DNA of 50,937 bases from Candidatus Methanoplasma sp. (GCA_031261625.1 JAISJG010000003.1:1-50937), one strand, 5' to 3'. Positions 1-8,313 are shown, numbered from the stretch's first letter. Numbers and translations: made by a program. Notes: generated from the sequence alone by a model not told the origin.

Positions 1-345
1 ATGATCGTCGACGGCAGGACGTTCCGTGAGGCCGCTGCCGCTGTTGACAGAAGTACCGGATCCGTCCGGGAGTGGGTCGGCAAATGTCTTCAGAAACACG
101 GAAAACGTATCGTCAGAGGCAAGATCCGCGTCAAAAAGACCGGATATGTGTTCAAAAACAGGTACAGAACCATGCCGGGAACGAAGAAAAGAGGTCCTCC
201 GAAAGGGGTCAATAGAGAACGTGCGGAGCACAAGGACAAAGTGATCGCCACGGAAAAGGAACATCCTTTCGAAAGAACCGGGCGGTGGTCACAGCACGGG
301 TTACACATTGACCAAAAAGAACGATACAACATAAGAATCAAGTAA
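1..345 (+). CDS. HTH-domain protein, probably 5'-truncated by the window edge
   Basis: The reading frame is open from base 1 and ends in TAA at 343-345. The first ~30 residues (DGRTFREAAAAVDRSTGSV, then REWV) look like a helix-turn-helix of the kind found in IS1/InsA-like and Mu-like DNA-binding proteins. The same pattern occurs in the zinc-ribbon/HTH gene at 8314 (DGMSIRKTAETIGCSANTV, then RNWV). The remainder is basic and low in recognisable structure. The ATG at position 1 is probably internal, because relatives carry a zinc ribbon before the HTH. The TAA overlaps an ATG of the next gene (TAATG), which may be chance. Function beyond DNA binding cannot be stated; it may be a transposase-derived remnant. 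Confidence 0.45.
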   Translation: MIVDGRTFREAAAAVDRSTGSVREWVGKCLQKHGKRIVRGKIRVKKTGYVFKNRYRTMPGTKKRGPPKGVNRERAEHKDKVIATEKEHPFERTGRWSQHGLHIDQKERYNIRIK

Positions 346-365
346 TGCACAGTCAATCAGGGTAC

Positions 366-1775
366 ATGGTCAAAGACAAAAGCGCGGGACAGAAGCTCGA
401 AGAGAAACTTCTGTCCAAACACGAAACATTGGGCGTAAGCGACGCTACACTGCTCGAACAGGCCAAAGAATTCTGCGAACCGTATAAGAAATTCCTTGCC
501 AACAAGACCGAGAGAGAAGTAGTGGACTACACCATACCGATACTCAAAAAACACGGATACAAAGAGTTCCAGCACGGAAAGAAATACACCGCAGGCAACA
601 AGGTGTACTTCAACAACCGCGGCAAATCACTGATAATGGTGACCGTCGGAAAAAGACCTGTCGCGGACGGACTGAGGATCAGTGCCAGCCACATAGACAG
701 TCCCAGGCTCGACTTCAAACCGAACCCCCTGTTCGAAGACACGGACATGGCATTCTTCAAGACCCACTACTACGGCGGCATCAAGAAGTACCAGTGGACC
801 GCGATCCCCCTGTCCCTTCACGGGGTTATCGTCCTCAACAACGGTAAGAGCGTCAAGGTCAACATCGGAGAGGATGAGGGAGATCCTGTCTTCTGTGTCA
901 CGGACCTCCTTCCGCACCTGGCCAGGAACCAGATGAAGAAAACGGCTTCCGAGGTTGTCGAAGGAGAACAGCTGAACATACTGATCGGCTGCTGGCCTTA
1001 CAACGATGAGAAAGTGAGCGGGAAAGTGAAGCTCAACATCATAAACATCCTCCACGAGAAATACGGGATAATCGAGAGCGATTTCCTTTCCGCGGAACTT
1101 ACCGCCGTGCCCGCATTCAAACCGATAGATATCGGCTTCGACAGATCCATGATCGGCGCATACGGGCAGGATGACAGCGTCTGCGCTTATACTACATTAG
1201 CGGCCGAACTCGATACAAAAGACCCGGAATTCACCTCGGTCACCGTTTTCGCGGACAAAGAGGAAACAGGATCCGACGGTAACACTGGAATGAGATCTCT
1301 TTTCTTCAGGGATTTCATCGAGGATTTCGTCTCGGCATACGGATTGCAGGCAAGGCATGTCCTTCAGAAATCAGTGTGTCTTTCCGCAGACGTCAACGCT
1401 GCCGTGGACCCGTCATGGCCCGAAGTGTTCGAAAGGAACAACTGCTCCTTCCTGAATCACGGCCCTGTCGTATCCAAATACACCGGAGGCGGAGGAAAAT
1501 ACTCTACGAACGACGCATCCGCAGAAACGATGGGATTCTTACGCAAGATTCTCGACAATGCGAAGATCCAGTGGCAGGTCGGAGAACTCGGCAAAGTGGA
1601 CATCGGCGGCGGAGGGACTATCGCGGCGGAGATATCCATACACAACCTGGATACAGTCGACGTGGGAGTGCCTGTGCTTTCGATGCACTCGCCTTTAGAG
1701 ATTACATCCAAAGCGGATGTTTATCTTCTGTACAAAGCGGTCCACGCTTTCTACAACAGCAACCTTTCAAAATAA
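366..1775 (+). CDS. M18 family aspartyl aminopeptidase
   Basis: Zinc-dependent aminopeptidase that removes N-terminal acidic residues from peptides; cytosolic and normally a dodecamer. The family signatures are in order: KTEREVV near the N-terminus, SASHIDSPRLDFKPNPL (first metal histidine), FADKEETGSDGNTGM (catalytic Glu and metal Glu), SADVNAAVDPSWPEV, and SMHSPLE near the C-terminus (last metal histidine). At ~469 residues the length is normal. I chose ATG 366 (AGGG five bases upstream) over the in-frame ATG at 345, which would add seven residues. It faces the ubiE gene across a short GC hairpin. Probably a general peptide-catabolism enzyme. Confidence 0.93.
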   Translation: MVKDKSAGQKLEEKLLSKHETLGVSDATLLEQAKEFCEPYKKFLANKTEREVVDYTIPILKKHGYKEFQHGKKYTAGNKVYFNNRGKSLIMVTVGKRPVADGLRISASHIDSPRLDFKPNPLFEDTDMAFFKTHYYGGIKKYQWTAIPLSLHGVIVLNNGKSVKVNIGEDEGDPVFCVTDLLPHLARNQMKKTASEVVEGEQLNILIGCWPYNDEKVSGKVKLNIINILHEKYGIIESDFLSAELTAVPAFKPIDIGFDRSMIGAYGQDDSVCAYTTLAAELDTKDPEFTSVTVFADKEETGSDGNTGMRSLFFRDFIEDFVSAYGLQARHVLQKSVCLSADVNAAVDPSWPEVFERNNCSFLNHGPVVSKYTGGGGKYSTNDASAETMGFLRKILDNAKIQWQVGELGKVDIGGGGTIAAEISIHNLDTVDVGVPVLSMHSPLEITSKADVYLLYKAVHAFYNSNLSK

Positions 1776-1777
1776 AC

Positions 1778-1791
1778 GGGGGAAATCCCCC
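1778..1791. terminator. Short GC hairpin between convergent genes
   Basis: GGGGG-AAAT-CCCCC lies in the 25 bp between two convergent stop codons (1775 and 1801) and is followed by a T-rich stretch on the plus side. It is placed to end transcription from both sides. Confidence 0.5.
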
Positions 1792-1800
1792 CATATTTCT

Positions 1801-2556
1801 TTATTCTTTTCTTCCGGTGTAGATATTAACCGCACCGAACGTTTTGACATAATATCTGGCGTCCTTGAATCCCGCTTTGGTGAACTTTTCGGTCATCACT
1901 TTTCCGTGTGGAAATCCTTCTACCGATGATGTCAGCCAATCGTATGCGGGCTGTTTTCCGTCGATCCTTTCGCCCTTGTCATATTTGCGACCGAGTTTGG
2001 TCACATGGTGTTTCAGATGCGCATCATAGAAGAATCTCACGACCCTATTGTCGGGTTTGCATAATTCCGCAACAACGACGTGTCCTCCGGGCCTCAGGAC
2101 CCTGTACATCTCGTCTATCGCTTTCTGTATGTCCGTAACGTTACGGAGCATATATCCCGATGTGACGACATCGAAAGAGTTATCATCGTACTGAAGTGCC
2201 AGCGCATCGCCGACATCGAATCTTACCAGGTCGGGAAGATTGCGGCTTGCCATCTTTTCTTGTGCCAGTTCGAGCATCTTCGGAGTGATATCGACTCCCA
2301 CCACTTCTCCTTCCGGCCATGCATATTCCGCAAGTAAAAATGCGATCTCACCCGTTCCCGTTCCCACATCGAGGCACTTTTTGGAGACAAGGTCCCCGGC
2401 TTTTTTCATCATGAACCTGTGCCAACCCTTGATCATTCCCATGGACATCAGGTCGTTCATTTCATCGTAATACGAAGCGATCTCGGTGAAAACGTCCTTG
2501 ACATATTCTTCTTTCCCCTCGAATTGCGTTCCGTTGATTTTGGTCTCTTCTGCCAT
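1801..2556 (-). CDS. ubiE: UbiE/MenG-type C-methyltransferase
   Basis: Class I SAM-dependent methyltransferase of the UbiE/COQ5/MenG family, which methylates demethylmenaquinone or a similar prenylated ring. Visible are the family N-terminal pattern (YYDEMNDLMSMGMIKGWHR, residues ~29-47), SAM motif I DVGTGTGE (63-70), VVGVDITPKMLELAQ and the C-terminal GAVNIYTGRK. Length 251 is typical. Its ATG shares a base with the TGA of the upstream prenyltransferase gene (TGATG), so the two are translationally coupled; an in-frame extension upstream lies inside ubiA and is rejected. The pairing with UbiA implies a prenylated membrane carrier, but the true substrate in this organism is unknown. Confidence 0.88.
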   Translation of the reverse strand: MAEETKINGTQFEGKEEYVKDVFTEIASYYDEMNDLMSMGMIKGWHRFMMKKAGDLVSKKCLDVGTGTGEIAFLLAEYAWPEGEVVGVDITPKMLELAQEKMASRNLPDLVRFDVGDALALQYDDNSFDVVTSGYMLRNVTDIQKAIDEMYRVLRPGGHVVVAELCKPDNRVVRFFYDAHLKHHVTKLGRKYDKGERIDGKQPAYDWLTSSVEGFPHGKVMTEKFTKAGFKDARYYVKTFGAVNIYTGRKE

Positions 2557-3476
2557 CAGATCGCCCCTGCAATCACGTAATAACCTATTAAGTATCCCAC
2601 CGTGAGAAGCACTCCGAAATGCCAGTTGAATTTGAAACACAACGGAACCAGCAGTCTGCTGTTGCCGTGGTTATCGGGTGCTTTTTTACTGTTTTTAAGA
2701 AGAATGTAGAAATCGATCAAAGAAATAAAAGCGAGCGCACATGCCCACGGAACCGACTGCAGAACTATCAACACAGCGAGTATCGGGAATGCGACGGCGT
2801 TCAGAACAAGATACAGGAGCATGCTGCCTCTGTATGACAGATAGCTCGACAGTGTCCTGACGTTCGCTTTCTTATCTTCATAATAATCCCTTGTCTCGTT
2901 GCCGCTGAGAACGGCGGTTATCAGGAATGCGTTCGGCAGTGACAACCAAAGGACTTCCCATGATATCAGGCCGGACATTGTGTAATAGGTTCCCAAAGGC
3001 ATCAGGATACCCATCATGAAGAACACACTGATCAGTCCCATTCCGCGGTATTTGTATGATAATCCTACGGTGTACAGTCCTGCACCGGCAAGTCCTGCGA
3101 TACCGAAAAGGACCATCGCCCATCCTATGTACCAGATGAATACGAGACCGCATAATGCCGTTAATCCGAGACAGGCCATTCCGGCGAAGAAAATCGCTTT
3201 CGGTTTCAACGTACCGGAAACGAGTTCCGGGGATCTCGTCTCGTTCTCCACCGTATCCGTGCCTTTGACATAATCTCCGTATGTATTCAGAAGATTGGCT
3301 GCGGATTGAAGAAGGATCCCGCACGCCAGCACCATTATGAAGAGCCACCAGACGAATACATCGTCATGGTAGGCAACCACGCCTCCGATCAGTACGGGAA
3401 TGACCGCCCCGTGCAGAGACCACGGTCTGAAAGCGTTGTACCACCCCGACTTGACCGGTTTAATGTCTTTCTTCAT
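2556..3476 (-). CDS. ubiA: UbiA/MenA-family prenyltransferase
   Basis: Integral-membrane prenyltransferase that joins a polyprenyl diphosphate to an aromatic acceptor; MenA uses 1,4-dihydroxy-2-naphthoate. Both Asp-rich Mg/diphosphate motifs are present: NTYGDYVKGTD (~64-74) and GNETRDYYEDK (~190-200), the second in the MenA-like form. The rest is a series of hydrophobic helices, total 306 residues. First gene of a two-gene unit with ubiE. A weak TATA-like TACATAAATC sits about 30 bp before the ATG, and a 14-base element shared with the 8.9-kb region lies further upstream. Archaeal UbiA members also include geranylgeranylglyceryl-phosphate (lipid) enzymes, but the ubiE coupling argues for a quinone-like product. 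Confidence 0.87.
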   Translation of the reverse strand: MKKDIKPVKSGWYNAFRPWSLHGAVIPVLIGGVVAYHDDVFVWWLFIMVLACGILLQSAANLLNTYGDYVKGTDTVENETRSPELVSGTLKPKAIFFAGMACLGLTALCGLVFIWYIGWAMVLFGIAGLAGAGLYTVGLSYKYRGMGLISVFFMMGILMPLGTYYTMSGLISWEVLWLSLPNAFLITAVLSGNETRDYYEDKKANVRTLSSYLSYRGSMLLYLVLNAVAFPILAVLIVLQSVPWACALAFISLIDFYILLKNSKKAPDNHGNSRLLVPLCFKFNWHFGVLLTVGYLIGYYVIAGAI

Positions 3477-3549
3477 TTCAAAGGTCGGGATTCATCCCGG
3501 ATTTATGTAGGTTACGCAGAAAGCGTCTCGTTTTGACAGTGTCCTTCGG

Positions 3550-3563
3550 AAATATCAACCAAT
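3550..3563. promoter_or_regulatory. Copy of the AAATATCAACCAAT element upstream of ubiA
   Basis: AAATATCAACCAAT here is identical to 8915-8928, part of the 19-bp inverted repeat flanking the zinc-ribbon/HTH gene at 8314. It lies 74-87 bp upstream of the ubiA ATG. The rest of the 3477-3670 gap is AT-rich promoter DNA with short TGTTGCA repetitions and no gene that I can see. Confidence 0.4.
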
Positions 3564-3670
3564 ACTGTTGCATCAACATTTCTGATGCTTTGTAATTGTT
3601 GCAGTTTTGTTATCAACGCTACATCAAAGTAACCAATCTAAAGCATATGTGTCGGTGCAGAATCGGCCAT

Positions 3671-3994
3671 TCACAAGAAAAATAAAGATAATATGCCCCT
3701 ATAATGAGACTTCATACGCAGAATGTGAACCATTCCTTTGCTGTCCCCGCTTTCATCGGGAAGGATCTCATAAACCACTCTGTGCTCGGTATTCAACCTT
3801 CTTAAATAACAACCATCGAGATCACCTCTCAATTTTTCAAAAGAATTTGATTTTCGGAACGGAACTTCGGTTAGTAATTCTAACATATCTGTTGTTTTAT
3901 CTCTGAGATCGGAAGCCAATAACTCCTGCAGATCTTTCGAAGCCTTTCTTGAAAGACTTACAGTGTACGCTTTATCTGATCCCGTGTTTCCAAC
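3671..3994 (-). CDS. YoeB/Txe-family mRNA interferase toxin without a canonical start
   Basis: RelE-superfamily toxin of the YoeB type, which cleaves mRNA at the ribosomal A site. The domain is complete: AYTVSLSRKASKDLQELL at the N-terminus, FEKLRGDLDGCYLRRLNTEH, RVVYEI, and a final His-Tyr (MKSHY), matching YoeB catalytic and C-terminal positions. The odd point is the start. The frame opens after a TGA at 3997-3995, and no ATG, GTG or TTG occurs before the TTG at 3919, which would remove the first ~25 residues including strand 1. The coding part overlaps the antitoxin 3' end in the -1 frame. It may be silenced, start at a non-standard codon, or be made as a frameshift fusion with the antitoxin. 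Confidence 0.65.
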   Translation of the reverse strand, partial: VGNTGSDKAYTVSLSRKASKDLQELLASDLRDKTTDMLELLTEVPFRKSNSFEKLRGDLDGCYLRRLNTEHRVVYEILPDESGDSKGMVHILRMKSHYRGILSLFFL

Positions 3995-4209
3995 TCAGAT
4001 ATGTCTTCTTTCTTCGCTTCTTCGATCGATTCCAACATACCCGGTATGGACAACAGATACAGCGTTTCTTTGATGCCGTTCCAATCCGACTCGCTGATGA
4101 GGACTGCGTTTCCGTCTTTTGCAGTGATAGTGACAGACTCACCGGATTGTACTGACCTTACAAGATCATAAATGTCCTTACGGGCCTGCGTTATGTTCAC
4201 TGTCGTCAT
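3958..4209 (-). CDS. Phd/YefM-family antitoxin
   Basis: Antitoxin that binds and masks the YoeB-type toxin and represses its own promoter. The sequence MTTVNITQARKDIYDLV, then SVTITAKDGNAVLISESDW, is the standard Phd/YefM DNA-binding and dimerisation half; the tail GMLESIEEAKKED resembles the toxin-wrapping segment. Length 83 is normal. I use ATG 4209; the in-frame ATG at 4233 precedes the conserved start. It is the first gene of a bicistron whose second gene (toxin) overlaps its last codons. A palindrome AACGTACGTT next to a TATA box lies just upstream. Confidence 0.83.
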   Translation of the reverse strand: MTTVNITQARKDIYDLVRSVQSGESVTITAKDGNAVLISESDWNGIKETLYLLSIPGMLESIEEAKKEDISELETRDQIKRTL

Positions 4210-4229
4210 ACTTTTTGAAGTACATATGA

Positions 4230-4247
4230 ACAATATTAACGTACGTT
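4230..4247 (-). promoter_or_regulatory. TATA box and AACGTACGTT palindrome of the toxin-antitoxin locus
   Basis: On the minus strand the perfect palindrome AACGTACGTT (4238-4247) directly precedes TTAATATTG (TATA-like), about 25 bp ahead of the antitoxin ATG. The arrangement suits an autorepression operator. Confidence 0.4.
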
Positions 4248-4302
4248 TTCACGTATCTTTCAGAGTTCTATAAATGTACCACTCGGATCAAGAGTACCAT
4301 TC

Positions 4303-5211
4303 TCACTTTGACAATACCCACTCGGAGATATCGTTCAATACAGTTGTATCGACCTTTCCGGGTATTTTGTAATCGCTGTTTCCCGCTATCGCTTCTGTGA
4401 ACAGGTGGCTGAGTTTCGGATACGTTTTGAAAGTGACGTTGGTTCTGTTTCCCAATAATTTCCTGTATCCTGCGAAATCCTTCTCGACGGATACCTGGAA
4501 ATCGGCCTCTCCGTGAAGTACCAATATGGGTTTGTCGATCTTCTCAAGATATCCATCTGCCGGGTGGGCTTCCATTTCTTTGAAGTAGTATGCATCCGCC
4601 CCTCCGAACAAAGAGGTCTTTTTCGCTTCTTCGTCAGAGAGAGAATCGATATTGTTCAACTGTGATGCTACTGCGGCCACCTGTTGTGCGGCCACGACTT
4701 TTGCGGATCCGCTGAGAGAGTCCACTGCCGCCCTTCCCTGTTCTTTGATTATCTCACGGAGAGTGCGTAATGTACCTGCCAGAAGTATCAATCCTGAGAA
4801 ATTCCCACCCTCGGCATCGATCCTTGGGGCAAGCATCGCTCCCATGCTGTGACCGAGGATGAATATCCTGTTCTTGTCGATGCGGGGATCGTTCCTCAGG
4901 ATGTCTGCGGCAAGTATCGCATCTTCGATGGTCTCGTTCTCTACAGTTATGTTACCTTCATCGACCATCTTCTGCCCGTGGACGAATGTACGTTTGTTGT
5001 AACGGAGGACGGCAATCCCTTTGTCGGTCAGATATTCCGCGATATCCCTGAAAGGGACATTGTCACCGATCCTTTCGTCGAGGTCCTGAGGTCCTGAACC
5101 ATGAACAAGAACAACGGCAGGAAGATCTTCTTTCGAACCGTCCGGTAATGTAAGCAATCCGTCCAAAGGATAATCAGTTCCGGATCCGACAACAATCTTC
5201 TCTTCTGCCAT
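4303..5211 (-). CDS. Alpha/beta hydrolase, dienelactone-hydrolase/acyl-peptidase-like
   Basis: Serine hydrolase with an alpha/beta fold. LVHGSGPQD forms the oxyanion loop, GHSMGA is the nucleophile elbow, LHGEADFQV carries the acid Asp, and LSHLF the catalytic His, all in the expected order. Length 302 without a signal peptide, so cytosolic. An insertion of about 60 residues rich in Ala and Ser after strand 6 (TLREIIKEQGRAAVDSL onward) would form a lid. Substrate unknown; the family includes esterases and cinnamoyl-ester hydrolases. Monocistronic; the gap downstream toward the antitoxin carries nothing recognisable. Confidence 0.85.
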   Translation of the reverse strand: MAEEKIVVGSGTDYPLDGLLTLPDGSKEDLPAVVLVHGSGPQDLDERIGDNVPFRDIAEYLTDKGIAVLRYNKRTFVHGQKMVDEGNITVENETIEDAILAADILRNDPRIDKNRIFILGHSMGAMLAPRIDAEGGNFSGLILLAGTLRTLREIIKEQGRAAVDSLSGSAKVVAAQQVAAVASQLNNIDSLSDEEAKKTSLFGGADAYYFKEMEAHPADGYLEKIDKPILVLHGEADFQVSVEKDFAGYRKLLGNRTNVTFKTYPKLSHLFTEAIAGNSDYKIPGKVDTTVLNDISEWVLSK

Positions 5212-5251
5212 ACTGCATCATTGTTATGTTTGCATATAGATTTGACGTTTT

Positions 5252-5330
5252 CTCATACCGTATGAACTGCAGTGCCACGACATAGAATGCGAGTACACTC
5301 CCGGCCATATCCAACACTAACATAGATATT
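5252..5330 (-). pseudogene. Decayed copy of the 3' part of the MFS gene
   Basis: Bases 5252-5330 align with 6931-7036, the 3' part of the MFS transporter gene at 6916-8100, over nearly their whole length. There is one exact 27-base deletion between two CAGTGC copies (6949 and 6976 in the intact gene), the mark of slippage. Shared runs include GCCATATCCAACAC and CATA-GATATT. Similarity fades after 5330. The relic and the intact gene lie on either side of DUF4143 ATPase A. It cannot code for a functional product. Confidence 0.75.
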
Positions 5331-5440
5331 CTCCCACGGATGACCGTTCCTGGAATACCCCGAACATGACAAATCGAAGAAAAAAGACGAACAGTTCACA
5401 CTCATGATTGTTTCAACAAATCCTATTTATGTGCCTAAAA

Positions 5441-5541
5441 ATATATTATTAAATATTTTTTAATATCAAAAAATATAGTATATTGAATTTATACATACAA
5501 AATAATATATTATTTAATATTTTTTAATATCAAAAAATATA
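5441..5541. repeat. Two 37-bp direct repeats upstream of ATPase A
   Basis: 5441-5477 and 5505-5541 are identical except for A/T at 5451/5515, with a 64-bp period (about six helical turns). Each copy contains an inverted repeat, ATATTTTTT-AATATC-AAAAAATAT. The array is extremely AT-rich and ends 64 bp before the ATPase start. The rest of 5331-5605 shows no gene. Confidence 0.85.
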
Positions 5542-5605
5542 ATTTATACAATTAATTTGTAGATAATATGATAAACTACTTATTCTTTGAATACGTGGCC
5601 ACACT

Positions 5606-6907
5606 ATGGGAGAAATTAAGAGGAAAATCGAATCGGACCTGTTGAAATGGAAACATAATGCAGATCGCAAGCCACTGATATTGGGAGGTGCAAGACAGGT
5701 TGGTAAAACTCATACAATGCTTCATTTTGCAAAAACCCAATATTCCGACTACATTTACGTAGATTTCGAAACAAACCCCGTTATATCGAGATACTTTAAG
5801 GGCAACATTGAGCCGTCCTACATTCTGAGTAAATTAGAATCTCATTTCAAAAAATCCATAATCCCCGGAAAAACCTTAATCATATTTGATGAGATAGAAC
5901 AATGCGGAAGAGCCCTTACTTCTCTGAAATATTTCGCACAAGATGCTCCGGAACATCATATAATGTGTGCCGGCAGTCTTCTCGGAGTCGCCATAAAAAG
6001 CAGAGGTCACTCATTTCCAGTCGGAAATGTGGACGGCCTAACATTGCATCCCCTGGATTTTGAAGAATTTCTGTGGGCAAACGAAGAAACGGCACTGGCA
6101 GATTTCATTCGCGAAAGTTTTGATTCGGCAGAACCCTTAGACGAACTATTGCACTCTCTTGCCATTGAATATTATTTCACATATCTGGAGACGGGAGGGA
6201 TGCCGGCCTGCGTTAATTCGTATCTGGTCGAAAAGAACCCGTCAGATGCAATAGCAGAACAAAATCGTGTCATCAGCAATACCTTTGCAGATATTTTTCA
6301 ATATGCGGATGGAATGGAATCAATGAAAATCAGAATGGCCTATGAATCGATACCGGCCCAACTATCAAAAGACAATAAAAAATTTCAATATAAAGTGGCA
6401 AAAAGTGGAGGATCAGCTTCGTATTTCGGTACCTCCATAGAATGGTTGGTACGCTCCGGCATCGTGAACAAATGCCAACGCATAGAACGTGGTTCCGGGG
6501 CAATAAAGGCGTACGCAGATCTGTCTTCATTTAAACTTTACATGGCAGACACGGGTTTGCTGAATAAGTTATCTGGATTGTCGCAGGACATGATAGTACG
6601 CGGAGACGAAAAAGTATTCCGGGGAATGATGGCTGAAAACTATGTTTCTCAAGCGTTGACCGCAAACGGATTCGAACTCAATTATTGGACCAGTGGGAAC
6701 AAAGCAGAATTAGATTTTGTTCTTCAGAAAGCGGGAAAAATAACAGCCATCGAGGTAAAAAGCGGTACACACACAAGATCAAGAAGTTTAGATGAATTCC
6801 TAAAATTATATTCTCCAGATGAGGCTTATCGGATAACCATGAAGAATTTTGGAGAAAAAGATAGATTCTATCCTATACCTTTGTACGCAACATTCTGCAT
6901 CAACTGA
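5606..6907 (+). CDS. AAA ATPase with DUF4143 domain (copy A)
   Basis: Member of the AAA_14/DUF4143 family: N-terminal P-loop ATPase, winged-helix-like middle and C-terminal PD-(D/E)XK-like nuclease fold. Walker A is GGARQVGKT (~31-39), Walker B LIIFDEIE, sensor region HIMCAGSLLG; the C-terminal core is AELDFVLQ then IEVKSG. Length 433. It belongs to the same subfamily as copy E at 46722 (shared RALTSLKYF, CAGSLLG and SFPVG). The gene is visibly more AT-rich than its neighbours, stands alone, and is bordered on the left by its repeat array and an MFS relic and on the right by the intact MFS gene (stops 8 bp apart). Cellular role of the family is not established. Confidence 0.9.
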   Translation: MGEIKRKIESDLLKWKHNADRKPLILGGARQVGKTHTMLHFAKTQYSDYIYVDFETNPVISRYFKGNIEPSYILSKLESHFKKSIIPGKTLIIFDEIEQCGRALTSLKYFAQDAPEHHIMCAGSLLGVAIKSRGHSFPVGNVDGLTLHPLDFEEFLWANEETALADFIRESFDSAEPLDELLHSLAIEYYFTYLETGGMPACVNSYLVEKNPSDAIAEQNRVISNTFADIFQYADGMESMKIRMAYESIPAQLSKDNKKFQYKVAKSGGSASYFGTSIEWLVRSGIVNKCQRIERGSGAIKAYADLSSFKLYMADTGLLNKLSGLSQDMIVRGDEKVFRGMMAENYVSQALTANGFELNYWTSGNKAELDFVLQKAGKITAIEVKSGTHTRSRSLDEFLKLYSPDEAYRITMKNFGEKDRFYPIPLYATFCIN

Positions 6908-6915
6908 AGTTGGGA

Positions 6916-8100
6916 TCAGATCTTCTGCGGCTCATACCTTATGAACGGCAGTGCTATCACTCCTATCAGAACACACAGTGCCACAGTGCAGAATGCGAGT
7001 GCGCTTCCGGCCATATCCAACACGAACACGGATATTATCGGTCCGATGCTCGCACCTACGAACAGAAAGAAAGCGTATGTGGATGTAGCGATCCCCCTCT
7101 GTTCCCCTCCGAGGTCTCCGACCAACGATATCACCAACGGCAAAGCCAATGATATTCCCGCGACCGTGATCACGCTCGAAATGATCAGAGATTCTACGCT
7201 GCCACCTAGACCCAGCAATACAAGTCCGACGATGGCCAATACCAGACCTGCGAATATATTCTTCAGGACCCCGAATCTGCGGGACAGCGGACCGGCCAAC
7301 GGAGTCAACACCATTCCGATGATACCGACAGCCCTGGCGTTCAGTATATCGCTGTCACTGTATCCGAATCTGTCCGTAAGGACGCTTCCGAGCACTGCAT
7401 ACATCCCCACGAATGCCAGAAGTTCCACCGACGCTACAACGAAAGCGAGTCTCAGCGATGGATTCCTGAAAAGAGGCGGGATCTGTTTGAAAGCCGAGAT
7501 TATACTGTGACCGTCCGTAGAACGGGCCGGAATGAACAACAGAACAGACAATGCCGTAAGGATATACACCGCAGCAAGGACGGTGAACATCTGATTCCAT
7601 CCCAACGCGGATGTCACGGCGCTGCTGTACACCTGTCCGATTATACCGGACAGCATGAAACCGAAACTTATGAGACCTATGGTCCCGACCCTTTTGTGGA
7701 CAGGGAATAACTCTGCGACATATGCCAAAGCCACAGGTGAAAAGGTCGCCGCACACGCTCCCTGTACGGCTCTTATCGCGATCACGGTCGTCAGATCGTT
7801 CACTGATCCCAACACTGCGGAAGTGACCCCCAACCCTATCAATCCTGCAACGATGACATTCTTACTTCCCACTTTATGGGCGATCGGGCCGAAGAATATG
7901 CATGCGACAGCGAAACTGATGGCGAATATGCTTGTCACCCAGACGGTATCGGTTTCCGGAGCGGAGAAGATATTAGAGAACAGGGATATCAGCGGGATCG
8001 TGAGGTACATACAACCGGTGACGACGAATCCGGCCCAGACCAGGACGATGGTCATCAGACCGTAACGTCCTTCTTTGATCCCTGTTCCGAACCTGCCCAT
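6916..8100 (-). CDS. Major facilitator superfamily transporter
   Basis: Twelve hydrophobic segments across 394 residues. The MFS motif after TM2 appears as GPIAHKVGSKNVIVAG, and the TM4 region as AIRAVQGACAATFSPVALAYVAELFP. The second half repeats the pattern (GPLSRRFGVLKNIFAG). It most resembles drug/metabolite efflux MFS proteins of the arabinose-efflux type; the substrate cannot be read from sequence. Its 3' end is partly duplicated and decayed at 5252-5330. Convergent with ATPase A. Confidence 0.9.
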   Translation of the reverse strand: MGRFGTGIKEGRYGLMTIVLVWAGFVVTGCMYLTIPLISLFSNIFSAPETDTVWVTSIFAISFAVACIFFGPIAHKVGSKNVIVAGLIGLGVTSAVLGSVNDLTTVIAIRAVQGACAATFSPVALAYVAELFPVHKRVGTIGLISFGFMLSGIIGQVYSSAVTSALGWNQMFTVLAAVYILTALSVLLFIPARSTDGHSIISAFKQIPPLFRNPSLRLAFVVASVELLAFVGMYAVLGSVLTDRFGYSDSDILNARAVGIIGMVLTPLAGPLSRRFGVLKNIFAGLVLAIVGLVLLGLGGSVESLIISSVITVAGISLALPLVISLVGDLGGEQRGIATSTYAFFLFVGASIGPIISVFVLDMAGSALAFCTVALCVLIGVIALPFIRYEPQKI

Positions 8101-8259
8101 GCGACATCACCGAGTATTGAAAACCGATCGGGGCATCCCCGGACAGAGTTAGCAATCTTACCCTTGTAATCGTAGATTTCTTTTTAATTTTATCCTGAAC
8201 GTACAATTATCTCCACGAGTTCATGACAATATCCATACTATTGTTTATGAAATACTGCA

Positions 8260-8278
8260 TTTACAATTGGTTGATATT
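8260..8278 (+). repeat. Left copy of a 19-bp inverted repeat, overlapping a TATA box
   Basis: TTTACAATTGGTTGATATT is a perfect inverted copy of 8916-8934. It runs into ATATTAAATATT (8275-8285), placed like a TATA box for the gene at 8314. It could be an operator for autoregulation or a terminal inverted repeat of a small element; no target-site duplication is visible outside the pair. Confidence 0.75.
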
Positions 8279-8313
8279 AAATATTCAGAAACCGATTGTC
8301 TTTCCGATATCAG

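Noticed and set aside
5331..5440. Further MFS relic sequence
   Set aside because: Similarity to the intact gene becomes too weak after 5330 to claim homology by eye.
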